A DNA stretch of 64,000 nt from Elusimicrobiota bacterium (lineage in GTDB: Bacteria; Elusimicrobiota; Elusimicrobia; UBA1565; JACRDR01), in NCBI GenBank assembly GCA_016194745.1, contig JACQBA010000015.1:62236-126235 (forward strand), in the 5' to 3' direction. Numbering within the stretch: position 1 is the stretch's first letter; the number at the start of each line of letters is the position of its first letter. This document shows, one piece after another, positions 33,797 to 41,865 of this stretch. Both the position numbers and the translations under genes were made by a program. Under the pieces are notes generated by a model. That model was given only the letters and a program-made list of their open reading frames with translations, was not told where the DNA came from and ran no database searches.

Positions 33797-34716
33797 TTTT
33801 TCTCCACCACTCGCAGCTTGGCGCTGCGCGACCTCGGATTCAATGCGACTTCCGTTGGTGCCGGACGCAGAGGAGTCGGGGTCACCGCCCTGCAGTCTCC
33901 CTGGGCGATGAATGAGTTGAACACATGCTTGACGATGCGGTCTTCCAGCGAGTGAAAGCTGATCACGGCGATCCGTCCCCCGCTCGCTATATAAGGGAAG
34001 ATCGATTCCATGCCGCGCGTGAGGTTCTCGAGTTCGCGGTTGACCGCGATGCGCAGGGCCATGAAGATGCGGGTCGCCGGGTGGATGTCCCCCTGCCGGC
34101 GGCCGAACTTGGACTCGAGGAAGCGGGCTAGGTCCAGCGTCGTCTCGAAGGCCTTGTCGGCGCGGCGCTCGATGATCCACCGGGCGGCCTGGGCGGACCG
34201 GGGCTCCTCGCCGAACTCCTTGAAGAGCATGGCGAGCTGCTCCTTCGGCCACTCGTTGAGGATGCGCGCCGCGGTGAGCGGGTTCCCCGCCGGGTCGAGG
34301 CGCATGTCGAGGGGCCCGTCCTTCTGCAGGCTGAACCCGCGCGACGGCTTGTCGAACTGGAGCGAACTGACTCCAAGGTCGAACAATGCGCCGGACAGCG
34401 GGAAGAACTTCTCCGTCTCAAGGGTCTGGCCCAGGTTGCGGAAGTTCTCATGGACCAGCCGGACCTTGCCGGCGTAGGGCTTCAGCCGCTGGGCGGCCAT
34501 TTGAAGCGCCTCTGGGTCCATGTCCATTCCGAGCAGTTTTCCCTGGGCCGAGATCGTTTTGAGGAGCGCCTCCGAATGCCCTCCGAGGCCGATGGTGGCG
34601 TCGAGGTAGAGGCCGTCCTTATTGGTGACGAGGTGCTCGAGCACCTCCTGCGTCAAGACCGGGACGTGGGCGTAGGATTCTTGCATGGTCGGTCTCTGCG
34701 CGAGCAGAGTCGTCAT
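33793..34716 (-). CDS. rsmH: 16S rRNA (cytosine1402-N4)-methyltransferase RsmH
   Basis: This 307-residue SAM-dependent methyltransferase modifies C1402 in the 16S rRNA decoding centre. AHVPVLTQEVLEHL, the SAM-binding YLDATIGLGGHSEALL, FDLGVSSLQFDKPSRGFS, NEWPKEQLAMLFKEFGEE and the C-terminal GRIAVISFHSLEDRIVKH are canonical. The ATG at 34716 overlaps the mraZ stop; a second ATG at 34686 would begin closer to the conserved MQESYAHVPVL. Second gene of the dcw cluster. Confidence 0.97.
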   Translation of the reverse strand: MTTLLAQRPTMQESYAHVPVLTQEVLEHLVTNKDGLYLDATIGLGGHSEALLKTISAQGKLLGMDMDPEALQMAAQRLKPYAGKVRLVHENFRNLGQTLETEKFFPLSGALFDLGVSSLQFDKPSRGFSLQKDGPLDMRLDPAGNPLTAARILNEWPKEQLAMLFKEFGEEPRSAQAARWIIERRADKAFETTLDLARFLESKFGRRQGDIHPATRIFMALRIAVNRELENLTRGMESIFPYIASGGRIAVISFHSLEDRIVKHVFNSFIAQGDCRAVTPTPLRPAPTEVALNPRSRSAKLRVVEKK

Positions 34717-35159
34717 AGATCGAGGTCCGCGCTCAAGGACTCGAACATCCTGGCCGCGCTCTTCTCCTTGGAGGCCAGGCGCGAGCGGTCCCAGATCTCG
34801 GCCTTCGTCCCGGTGCCCACCACGACCACGTCGCGCTTCATGCCCGCGTGGTCCTTGAGCCCGGTCGGCACGAGGATCCTCCCCTGCTCGTCCACGGGGG
34901 CCTCGTGCGAATTCGAATAGAGGTGTCGACGCGCCGCGCGCGCCTTGGCCTTGTCCTTCACTTGGATGACGTCGCGGATCTGCGAGTGCAGCGTCTCCCA
35001 CTGCGAGGGAAGAAAGAGGTAGAGGCAGCCGTCCGCTCCGATGGAGAGGATGAAGTGCCGTCCCTTCTCCTCGCTCAGGAGCTCGCGGTAGCGCGGAGGA
35101 ACGACCACGCGGTTCTTCGGGTCGAGCGAGTACTCGTACCGTCCGATCAGCGCTGGCAT
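34713..35159 (-). CDS. mraZ: Transcriptional regulator MraZ
   Basis: This 148-residue protein has two SpoVT/AbrB-like halves, each with the family DxK...R pattern: YEYSLDPKNRVVVPPRYRELL near the N-terminus and EAPVDEQGRILVPTGLKDHAG in the middle. MraZ binds short repeats in its own promoter and controls the dcw operon. The promoter at 35232-35260 and the four GTGG boxes lie directly upstream. Its stop overlaps the rsmH start. Confidence 0.96.
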   Translation of the reverse strand: MPALIGRYEYSLDPKNRVVVPPRYRELLSEEKGRHFILSIGADGCLYLFLPSQWETLHSQIRDVIQVKDKAKARAARRHLYSNSHEAPVDEQGRILVPTGLKDHAGMKRDVVVVGTGTKAEIWDRSRLASKEKSAARMFESLSADLDL

Positions 35160-35186
35160 CGTCTCTCATTCTCTCCGTTCGATTTC

Positions 35187-35220
35187 CCACTTTTCACCAC
35201 TCTCATCCACTTATCACCAC
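35187..35220 (-). promoter_or_regulatory. MraZ operator: four GTGG boxes, 10-bp period
   Basis: On the minus strand GTGG occurs at 35217-35220, 35207-35210, 35197-35200 and 35187-35190, exactly one helical turn apart, between the promoter and the mraZ ATG. Direct repeats of this core with 10-bp spacing are the known MraZ-binding pattern. Confidence 0.85.
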
Positions 35221-35231
35221 TTCGGATTTGG

Positions 35232-35260
35232 AGTATAGAGGAATCACCTTTCGTTGTCAA
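35232..35260 (-). promoter_or_regulatory. dcw operon promoter
   Basis: On the minus strand TTGACA (35255-35260) and TATACT (35232-35237) are separated by 17 bases. The -35 is perfect and the -10 close to consensus. It reads into the MraZ boxes and mraZ. Confidence 0.87.
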
Positions 35261-35367
35261 GCCCGCGAAATTTTCGAGGAAAAAAATTCCCCGCGCGCGA
35301 GTCCTCGTTTCTCGACGAGGAACGGCGTGCGGAGCGACCCCTGAAAATTCCGGAAAATTTACGTCAT

Positions 35368-35385
35368 CGTGACGGATTCGTCACG
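35368..35385 (-). terminator. Weak terminator-like hairpin between metalloprotease and mraZ
   Basis: CGTGACG and CGTCACG pair across GATT. It lies after the 35416-36720 stop, with A/T-rich sequence on the minus-strand side. A second 7-bp hairpin (TCCTCGT/ACGAGGA) occurs near 35300-35320. Confidence 0.4.
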
Positions 35386-35415
35386 CGGAAGGGCAGGGAT
35401 TTATTTTTCGGCGGA

Positions 35416-36720
35416 TCAGCGCGAGTTGCGCAGACGGGAGATCGAGCGCGTCTCCATGTCGAAACGCCAGGCGGTCTCGAGCGCCTTCACGCGGTTGTAC
35501 GGCGCGCCGTACGCGCGATAGAGCGCGGCCTGCACGGGCACGCCTTGGCGCAGGTAGTTGCAGAACCGGAGGAAGGCCGAGCGGACCTGCGTGCGCAGGA
35601 GGAAGCGCACGATGCTGTAGGATTGCGTGTACCACAGGCGAACGTTGTCGTCGTTGGCTCCCGACGTGTTCTCGATGCGCATCAGATCGTCGATCTTGAA
35701 CCCCCCTCCGCGCGAGAGGATGTCCAGATTCTCCGGCAGCCAGTTCGGCGAGCTGAGGCCTCGCTCCACCTGGACCAAGGTCGCCATGCCCTCGCTCAGC
35801 CACAGCGGGTCGTTCGCGCCGCCCATGAAGAAGCTGTCGAAAAAAATGTGGCACATCTCGTGCGCGAGGATGCCCATCAGCTCGTCGCTCTCGTAGAGAT
35901 AGATCTTTCGCTTGGACACCGAGCTCGCGCCGCCGGACCACGCCGGCCGTCCCGTCACGCGGCGGTAGCTGTCCTGGTTCCGGAAGAGGAAGATCGAGAC
36001 GCGCTCGCCGCTGGCCCAAGGCGAGAAGGCTGCGAGATCGATCATCAGGTTGGCGTGCAGATTCTCGACCGCCTGCACGAACGCGCCCGGCGCGGCGGTG
36101 CCCTCGGAGAAGATGAGGAAGTGCTGCGTCTGCGTCTTGACGAAGCCGGTCGGAGTCCGGGGCTCCGGCGGCGACGGCGCTTGCGCCGGCCGCGTCGCTT
36201 CGGGCTGGGTCTCCTGCGAGGGCTCGACGTATTCGTGGCGGCGCAGCGAGCCGGACGTGGATGTCTTCTTGCGCGGAGGAGTCTTGGGCGTAGCGGCTCT
36301 CGGCTTGATCGGGCTGATGAAGCGCCCGGGCGGAGGCGCCGTCGCGAGCTTGGGCGCGGCCGCTTTTTCCTCGTCCCGCGCTTTCGCGGTCGCGGGCGTC
36401 TTGACCTTGTCGGGGCCGGCCGCCTCCCAGGGGGCCGGCAGCGGCGTCGTCGGCATCGACTTCGCGAGGTCGTCCGTCGCAGCCGGCGGAGGGCTCTTCT
36501 CGGGGGTGGCTGCGGGCAGCGTCGGGTCCGGCGGCTCGCTGGGATTTAGGTCGTCGATCGACGGGATCGGAAGCGCGGCGCTCTTGAAGGGGTTGCCGAC
36601 CCAGTGCATCTGATGGATCGGGGCGGAGAAGTCGTCTCCGAGATATTGGTAGACCAAGGTGCCCCATAAGGCGAGCACCATCACCCAGATGGCGAGACGA
36701 ATCTTAAGTAGGGAGTCCAT
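35416..36720 (-). CDS. Membrane-anchored HExxH metallopeptidase-like protein
   Basis: This 434-residue protein has an N-terminal transmembrane anchor (about residues 7-26). A long Pro/Ala/Thr-rich linker (about 45-190) is followed by a gluzincin-type (peptidase MA-like) domain. The zinc motif is HEMCH in LMGILAHEMCHIFFDSFF (about residue 287), and the downstream Glu is in LSEGMATLV (about 309). The linker would let the catalytic domain reach across the periplasm. It lies alone between the gidB side and the dcw promoter. Substrate unknown; a cell-wall or protein-processing role is only suggested by context. Confidence 0.75.
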   Translation of the reverse strand: MDSLLKIRLAIWVMVLALWGTLVYQYLGDDFSAPIHQMHWVGNPFKSAALPIPSIDDLNPSEPPDPTLPAATPEKSPPPAATDDLAKSMPTTPLPAPWEAAGPDKVKTPATAKARDEEKAAAPKLATAPPPGRFISPIKPRAATPKTPPRKKTSTSGSLRRHEYVEPSQETQPEATRPAQAPSPPEPRTPTGFVKTQTQHFLIFSEGTAAPGAFVQAVENLHANLMIDLAAFSPWASGERVSIFLFRNQDSYRRVTGRPAWSGGASSVSKRKIYLYESDELMGILAHEMCHIFFDSFFMGGANDPLWLSEGMATLVQVERGLSSPNWLPENLDILSRGGGFKIDDLMRIENTSGANDDNVRLWYTQSYSIVRFLLRTQVRSAFLRFCNYLRQGVPVQAALYRAYGAPYNRVKALETAWRFDMETRSISRLRNSR

Positions 36721-36830
36721 TGCGCCCGGGCAATGCGATTAAGGGACTGCTATCTACTATAAATAGAGTGTAGCAGGAATGCCGGATTTTGCCAGTGGAG
36801 GGCCGGTATCGGTTTGGTCACGGACCCGTC

Positions 36831-37319
36831 CTATCGGGACGCGAGACGAAGGGCCGTGTCGGCAAGGGCGTGGATGAACAGGCTGAACAAGACGATGAAC
36901 GCCGCGTGGCTGACCGCCATCCCCCAGGCGGGACCTTCAAGCCCGTGCATCCAATAGAGCCCGAGCATCGTCCCCGCCGAGACGAGCGAGGTGCCGAGCG
37001 TCGCCATGCGTCCCTGATAGAGCGCGGCGGTGACCGGGGCCATGACGAAGAGGAGCCACATCGGCCCCCAGAAGCCGTGGAGCAGATAGAAGAGAGGCAC
37101 GGCCCAGACGAAGTTGAGCCAGACCTGGAGCGCTTTGAGCCGGTTCGCCCACCCGACGAAGTGATAGGTGTTTGCCGCGAACCACCAATTCACCGCGAGG
37201 GAGACGCCCCATACGCCGACCGCGAGATAGATCGTGCGCCGGTCCACTTCGCTGAAGACCACGGCGAGCAGGATGAGGATCGCCGCGAACGGGGTGAAGT
37301 ACCGATTGAGCAGGTTCAC
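36831..37319 (-). CDS. Multi-pass membrane protein, unknown function
   Basis: This 162-residue protein starts at a GTG and has about five hydrophobic segments (AAILILLAVVFSE, IYLAVGVWGVSLAVNWWFA, LNFVWAVPLFYLLHGFW, LLFVMAPVTAAL, AAFIVLFSLFIHAL). Aromatic residues are abundant. It follows rsmG by 44 bp on the same strand and may be the last gene of that operon. No family recognised. Confidence 0.6.
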   Translation of the reverse strand: MNLLNRYFTPFAAILILLAVVFSEVDRRTIYLAVGVWGVSLAVNWWFAANTYHFVGWANRLKALQVWLNFVWAVPLFYLLHGFWGPMWLLFVMAPVTAALYQGRMATLGTSLVSAGTMLGLYWMHGLEGPAWGMAVSHAAFIVLFSLFIHALADTALRLASR

Positions 37320-37363
37320 GTCAATAGCTTAAGGGCGGAGGCCGACGCTGTCAATCCCCGCCG

Positions 37364-38029
37364 TCAGGCCGCGCGGTCGAGGAGGACGAGGTGGCGGTCG
37401 GAGGGCTCGCCGGGAAGACGGTACGGCTGGATCGAGCGCAGTCGGGCGCCGTGCTTCTTGAGCGATTCCTTAAGCTCGACGGAGTCGAAGTTCGGCTGTT
37501 CCGTCTGGTAAACGACGAGAAGGCCGTGCTCCTTGTCGAGGAGCGGCGCGGACATCCGGATCGTCTCCGGCAACGCGGCGACGGCGCGCACGACCACGGC
37601 CTCGTAGCGCTTGGGGCCGAGCGCCTCGGGCGCCTTGCCGTAGGCGACGTGAAGGCCCTTGAATTTCATCTGGGCGGAGATCCAATTGAGGAACTGGAAC
37701 TTGCGCCGGGAGGACTCGAGGAAGGTAACCGACGCCTCGGGCCAGAAGATCTTGAGCGTCATGCCGACGAAGCCCGCGCCGGCGCCGAGATCGAGGATAT
37801 TCGGGGCCGCGAGGCCGTCCAGGGCCCGGCGGAGGACCGGGAGCGCGGCGAGTCCGTCGGCGGCGTGGCGGCGCCACAGAAGATCGCCCGCGTCGGCTGT
37901 GATGTTCACCTTCGCGTTGTACGTCTCGACCTCTCGGAGAAAGGTCTCCAGCTGGGTCCACTGCGCGTCGCCGATCGCGACGTCGAGGCCCTTGGCCCAG
38001 GCCTCCATCCTCGCCCGCAGGTCGCTCAT
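37364..38029 (-). CDS. rsmG: 16S rRNA (guanine527-N7)-methyltransferase RsmG
   Basis: This 221-residue methyltransferase (GidB) modifies G527 of 16S rRNA. It has the N-terminal helical region with ETYNAKVNIT, the SAM motif ILDLGAGAGFVGMTLKI, VTFLESSRRKFQFL, VVVRAVAALPETI and a C-terminal beta-hairpin. The ATG at 38029 overlaps the mnmG stop by 4 bp, the classical gidA-gidB arrangement. Loss in other bacteria gives low-level streptomycin resistance (known of the family). Confidence 0.95.
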   Translation of the reverse strand: MSDLRARMEAWAKGLDVAIGDAQWTQLETFLREVETYNAKVNITADAGDLLWRRHAADGLAALPVLRRALDGLAAPNILDLGAGAGFVGMTLKIFWPEASVTFLESSRRKFQFLNWISAQMKFKGLHVAYGKAPEALGPKRYEAVVVRAVAALPETIRMSAPLLDKEHGLLVVYQTEQPNFDSVELKESLKKHGARLRSIQPYRLPGEPSDRHLVLLDRAA

Positions 38030-39828
38030 GGCACGAGGGGAGCGCACGCGGGTGCGCTTTCGAGGCGCCGCGACCGGCGCCGTTTCTCGAGCTGTATCAT
38101 TAGGACCTGGATGTCCGCGGGAGTGACGCCCGGGACGCGCGCGGCCTGGCCGAGCGTGCGCGGCCGGACGCGGTCGAGCTTCTGCTTCGCCTCGTTGAGG
38201 AGGCCGAGCGTTTCCGCGTAAGGATAGCTTTCGGGGATGGCGACCTGATCGAGCCGCCGCAGCCGCTCGACCATGCGCCGCTCCCGGACGATGTACTGCG
38301 CGTAATAGGATTGGATCTCGGCCTGCGCCTCGGCCTTGGCGAGGGTCCATGGCCGCAGCGCGTCCTCGTCCTCGTCCGCCCCCCCTCCCGCGAGCTTCGC
38401 TTCCACGAGCGCGCGATACCGCCGGAAGCGGTCCCGCATCTCGAGCGGCACGAGCCCCAGCGCCGCGCCGCGTTCGAGCAGCCGGAGGTCGGCGTTGTCC
38501 GACCGGAGCAGCAGGCGGTGCTCCGCTCGCGCGGTGAACATGCGGTACGGCTCGTCGACGCCCTTGGTGACCAAGTCGTCGATCAAGACGCCGATATAAG
38601 CCTCGTCGCGTCCGAACACGAGGGGCTCTCGTCCCTGCAGCTTCAACGCGGCGTTGGCGCCCGCGACGAAGCCCTGGACCGCCGCCTCCTCGTATCCGGT
38701 CGTCCCGTTGAGCTGTCCGGCGAAATAGAGGTGCTCGACGGCCTTAGTCTCCAACGTGGGCTTGAGCTGGGTCGGCGGGCAGAAGTCGTATTCGATCGCG
38801 TAGCCCGGACGCATCAGCTCCGCTTTCTCCAGGCCGCGGATCGACCGCACCAAGGTCAGCTGGACGTCTTCGGGGAGGCTCGTGAACAGACCGTTGACGT
38901 AGATTTCCCGGGTACGCCAGCCCTCGGGCTCGAGGAACAGGAGATGGCGCCGATGGTGCGGAAACTTGACCACCTTGTCCTCGATCGAGGGGCAGTAGCG
39001 CGGGCCGATCGACTTGATCTTTCCGCTGTAGAGCGGCGAGCGGTCGAGGTTGTCCTGGATAATGCGGTGCGTGAGGTCGTTGGTGTGCGTGAGCCAGCAA
39101 AGGAGCTGCGTCGTCTCGATGCGCTCGCTGAAGTGCGAGAACGGAACGGGCGGATCGTCCCCGGGCTGCGGTTCGCAGGCCGAGAAATCGACGGAGCGGG
39201 CGTTGACGCGCATGGGGGTTCCGGTCTTCATCCGGTCGACCGAGAACCCGAGCGCGCGCAGGTCGTCGGACAAGAGCTCCGCCGCCGGGTCGCTCGCCCG
39301 CCCGCCGGAGTAGGAGTGCAGTCCCACGTGCGCCATCCCCTTGAGGAAGGTGCCGGTCGTCAAGACGACGGCGCGGGCCTCGTAGCGCACGCCGCGCTTC
39401 GTTTCGATCCCGCGCACGCGCGAGCCGGAGGTCCACGCGCGCGCGGCCTCGTCCTGCTTGACGTCGAGCCTCTCCTGCGATTCGACGACCTCCTTCATCC
39501 GGAACTGGTACGCCTTCTTGTCGCACTGGGCCCGGGGAGAGCGGACGGCGGCGCCCTTGCCGGTGTTGAGCGTCTTGAAATGGAGCCCGGTCGCGTCGGT
39601 GTTCTTCGCCATCTCGCCGCCCAAGGCGTCGAGCTCGCGCACCATCTGTCCCTTCGCGATGCCGCCGATGGACGGATTGCAGGACATCTGCGCGATCGTG
39701 TCGAGATTCTGCGTGAGAAGCAGAGTCTCGCAGCCGAGCCGCGACGCCGCGAGGGCCGCTTCCGCGCCCGCGTGGCCCGCGCCGACCACGATCACGTCGT
39801 AGGACTTGGGATAGAGATGCGCGCTCAT
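38026..39828 (-). CDS. mnmG: tRNA uridine-34 modification enzyme MnmG
   Basis: This 600-residue FAD protein (GidA) forms the MnmEG complex that places the (carboxy)aminomethyl group at C5 of wobble uridine. It has the N-terminal dinucleotide-binding VIVVGAGHAGAEAALAA, MSCNPSIGGIAKGQMVRE, the cysteine-bearing PRYCPSIEDKVVKFP, the FAGQLNGTTGYEEAAVQG motif and FTARAEHRLLLRSDNAD. A short Ala/Glu-rich insert (GGGADEDEDA) near the C-terminus is lineage-specific. The ATG at 39828 overlaps the upstream gene stop. Confidence 0.97.
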   Translation of the reverse strand: MSAHLYPKSYDVIVVGAGHAGAEAALAASRLGCETLLLTQNLDTIAQMSCNPSIGGIAKGQMVRELDALGGEMAKNTDATGLHFKTLNTGKGAAVRSPRAQCDKKAYQFRMKEVVESQERLDVKQDEAARAWTSGSRVRGIETKRGVRYEARAVVLTTGTFLKGMAHVGLHSYSGGRASDPAAELLSDDLRALGFSVDRMKTGTPMRVNARSVDFSACEPQPGDDPPVPFSHFSERIETTQLLCWLTHTNDLTHRIIQDNLDRSPLYSGKIKSIGPRYCPSIEDKVVKFPHHRRHLLFLEPEGWRTREIYVNGLFTSLPEDVQLTLVRSIRGLEKAELMRPGYAIEYDFCPPTQLKPTLETKAVEHLYFAGQLNGTTGYEEAAVQGFVAGANAALKLQGREPLVFGRDEAYIGVLIDDLVTKGVDEPYRMFTARAEHRLLLRSDNADLRLLERGAALGLVPLEMRDRFRRYRALVEAKLAGGGADEDEDALRPWTLAKAEAQAEIQSYYAQYIVRERRMVERLRRLDQVAIPESYPYAETLGLLNEAKQKLDRVRPRTLGQAARVPGVTPADIQVLMIQLEKRRRSRRLESAPACAPLVP

Positions 39829-40598
39829 ACCGCCATGAGGGCCTTCAGGACGTCTTTCGGCACGATGTCCAAGAGGCGCAGGGTGAAGATGCAGTTGAGC
39901 TGGCAGACGGCCGAGAGGAAGATGGCGGCGCACGCGCGCGGCGTCGAGAGTCCCTCGACCTTTCCGATGAGGAAGGACGAGAGGCCGATCGTCCAGAGCA
40001 GCATGACGATCTCGAGGCCGAAGTACGCCCGCGCGGAGCTGATGAGGATCGACGAGGCGAAGAGCGGGAGGAGCGCCAGGTTGACCACGTTCGTGGCCAA
40101 GAGCACGACCAGAAGCGGCGTCCAGGACTCGCGCCGCGCCCTAAGCCACGGCGTCATCGCGCCGAAGATGCCTACCCAGAGAAGCGCCATGACGGGCTTG
40201 GAGACGAACTCGCCGGAGTAGTAGAGCAGCCACGGCAAGGCCGGGACCGCGCAGAGGACCGCGCCAAGGAGGAGCCGGCGCGCCATGGACTTGCCCGCCT
40301 TGAGGAACTCGCAGTACCACGCGAGGAAGACGAGCCAGACCGCGGTGAGGAGAGGCTGCCAGGCCTCCACCTTTATCCAGAACAGCAAGCCGTGACGGCC
40401 GACGCCGAGCATCGGCATCGCGGAGGGCTCGACCGGCGGAAAATCCTCGGGCTTGAGCGTATAGTAAGCGACGCTCGCCGCGACGAAGACGCCGTAGACG
40501 ATCAGGGCGGACGACAGGGCGCCGTCCTTCCTGAGCCTCTCGGCCGCGCGGCGCGGCGCGATCACGAGGTCCACCGCCAGCCGCAGCGCCTCACGCAT
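39825..40598 (-). CDS. Yip1-like multi-pass membrane protein
   Basis: This 257-residue protein has five to six transmembrane segments and an N-terminal amphipathic segment (RLAVDLVIAPRRAAERLRKDG). That segment resembles the start of YIP1-family bacterial membrane proteins. Small and aromatic residues fill the helices. It overlaps the MFS gene by 8 bp and mnmG by 4 bp, so it is translated inside the mnmE-mnmG operon. Function unknown; the family assignment is tentative. Confidence 0.6.
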   Translation of the reverse strand: MREALRLAVDLVIAPRRAAERLRKDGALSSALIVYGVFVAASVAYYTLKPEDFPPVEPSAMPMLGVGRHGLLFWIKVEAWQPLLTAVWLVFLAWYCEFLKAGKSMARRLLLGAVLCAVPALPWLLYYSGEFVSKPVMALLWVGIFGAMTPWLRARRESWTPLLVVLLATNVVNLALLPLFASSILISSARAYFGLEIVMLLWTIGLSSFLIGKVEGLSTPRACAAIFLSAVCQLNCIFTLRLLDIVPKDVLKALMAV

Positions 40599-41865
40599 GT
40601 TTCAAGGCCTCCCGCGCGTCCGCTTCATAGCGGCGCGCGCCCCACGCGCAAAACGCGGCCGCCGCGGCGAGCGAGACGGCCGCGACGCTCAGAGCGGTCT
40701 GCAGCCCCCGGGCGTCCGAGATCCTGCCGACGATCATCGGGCTGACCGCGTCCCCGAGCGCGTGAATGACGAAGATATTGGCGGCGAACGCCATCGAGCG
40801 GATGGCCGGCCTCGTCACGCCCACGATCACCGCGTTGAGCGGCCCCATGTTGAGGAAGGCGAAGAACTCGGTGAAGAACAAGGCCGCCATCGCGACGCGG
40901 AGGTCCTTCGTCCAGATCGCGACGAAGGCGAGCGGCACCGCGAGCACGAATCCCGCGCCCGAGACCAGGAAATAGGACGCCGAGGTGACCCGGTAGAGGC
41001 GGTCGGCCAGCCAGCCCCCGACGAGACTCCCCAGGATCCCCGAGGCCACGGTGAAGGCGCCGAACCAGAGGTTGGCCTTCGCCAGGTCCATCCCCCAGAC
41101 GCGGTAGTAGAACGTGGGCATCCATACGGCGAACGCCCCGATCCCGAAGGTCATGGCCGCCATCGAGAGAGTGCACAAGATCAAGCTCGGATTGTTCCGG
41201 ATGGCGAGGTATTCGGCGAAGGTCGGGATCGCGTGCGTCTCCGCGCGAGCCGGTCCCTCGCGCGGATCCCGCAGCCGCCACGCGAGCCACGCGAGCACGA
41301 GCCCCGGGGCGCCGCCCACGAAGAATGCCTCCCGCCAGCCCCAGTACTTGCCGACCTGGCCGCCGAGGACGAAGCCGAGCGCCGATCCGACCGGCCCGGC
41401 CATCGCGAACAAGGCGAGCGCTCCCGCCCGCTTGGACGGAGGAAAGTGCTCCGCGACGAAGGAGGGCGAGATGCTTCCGTAGCACGACTCCCCGACGCCG
41501 ACCGCGGCGCGCGTGGCGAAGAGTTCGCCGAAGGATCGCGCGAAGCCGGACGCCGCGGTGGCGAAGCTCCAGAAGACGACGCCGAAAACGAGAAGCGCCT
41601 TGCGCGAGAAGCGGTCCGCCAGGTACGCGATCGGCACCGCGGCGCACATGTAGACGACCATGAAGGCGGAGGCGAGCGCCCCGAGCTCGGCGTCGGTCGT
41701 GTGGAGCTCCTGCTGGACGAGCGGCAGGACCGCGGAGAGGATGTAGCGGTCGAGGTAGTTGACGAGGTTGATCGAGAGCAGCACGCCGAGCGCCCACCGC
41801 GCCCGGGCCGGAGGCTCGATCGGGCTCGCGCTCGGAATCGACGCCGCGGCGTTTCGGGGCGTCAT
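40591..41865 (-). CDS. MFS transporter
   Basis: This 424-residue, twelve-segment transporter. Visible motifs are DRYILSAVLPLVQQEL in helix 1, the loop 2-3 motif AYLADRFSRKALLVFG (MFS motif A) and the symmetrical GGWLADRLYR in the second half. Helix 4-5 contains VGVGESCYGSISPSFVAEHF, a signature shared with Spns-like and MFS_1 organic-anion carriers. Substrate unknown. It overlaps mnmE by 4 bp and the Yip1-like gene by 8 bp, an unusual place for a transporter gene. Confidence 0.87.
   Translation of the reverse strand: MTPRNAAASIPSASPIEPPARARWALGVLLSINLVNYLDRYILSAVLPLVQQELHTTDAELGALASAFMVVYMCAAVPIAYLADRFSRKALLVFGVVFWSFATAASGFARSFGELFATRAAVGVGESCYGSISPSFVAEHFPPSKRAGALALFAMAGPVGSALGFVLGGQVGKYWGWREAFFVGGAPGLVLAWLAWRLRDPREGPARAETHAIPTFAEYLAIRNNPSLILCTLSMAAMTFGIGAFAVWMPTFYYRVWGMDLAKANLWFGAFTVASGILGSLVGGWLADRLYRVTSASYFLVSGAGFVLAVPLAFVAIWTKDLRVAMAALFFTEFFAFLNMGPLNAVIVGVTRPAIRSMAFAANIFVIHALGDAVSPMIVGRISDARGLQTALSVAAVSLAAAAAFCAWGARRYEADAREALKHA

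Noticed and set aside
36745..36778. Imperfect palindrome CTGCTA...TAGCAG upstream of the metallopeptidase gene
   Set aside because: Only 6-bp outer arms match well; too weak to call an operator or terminator.
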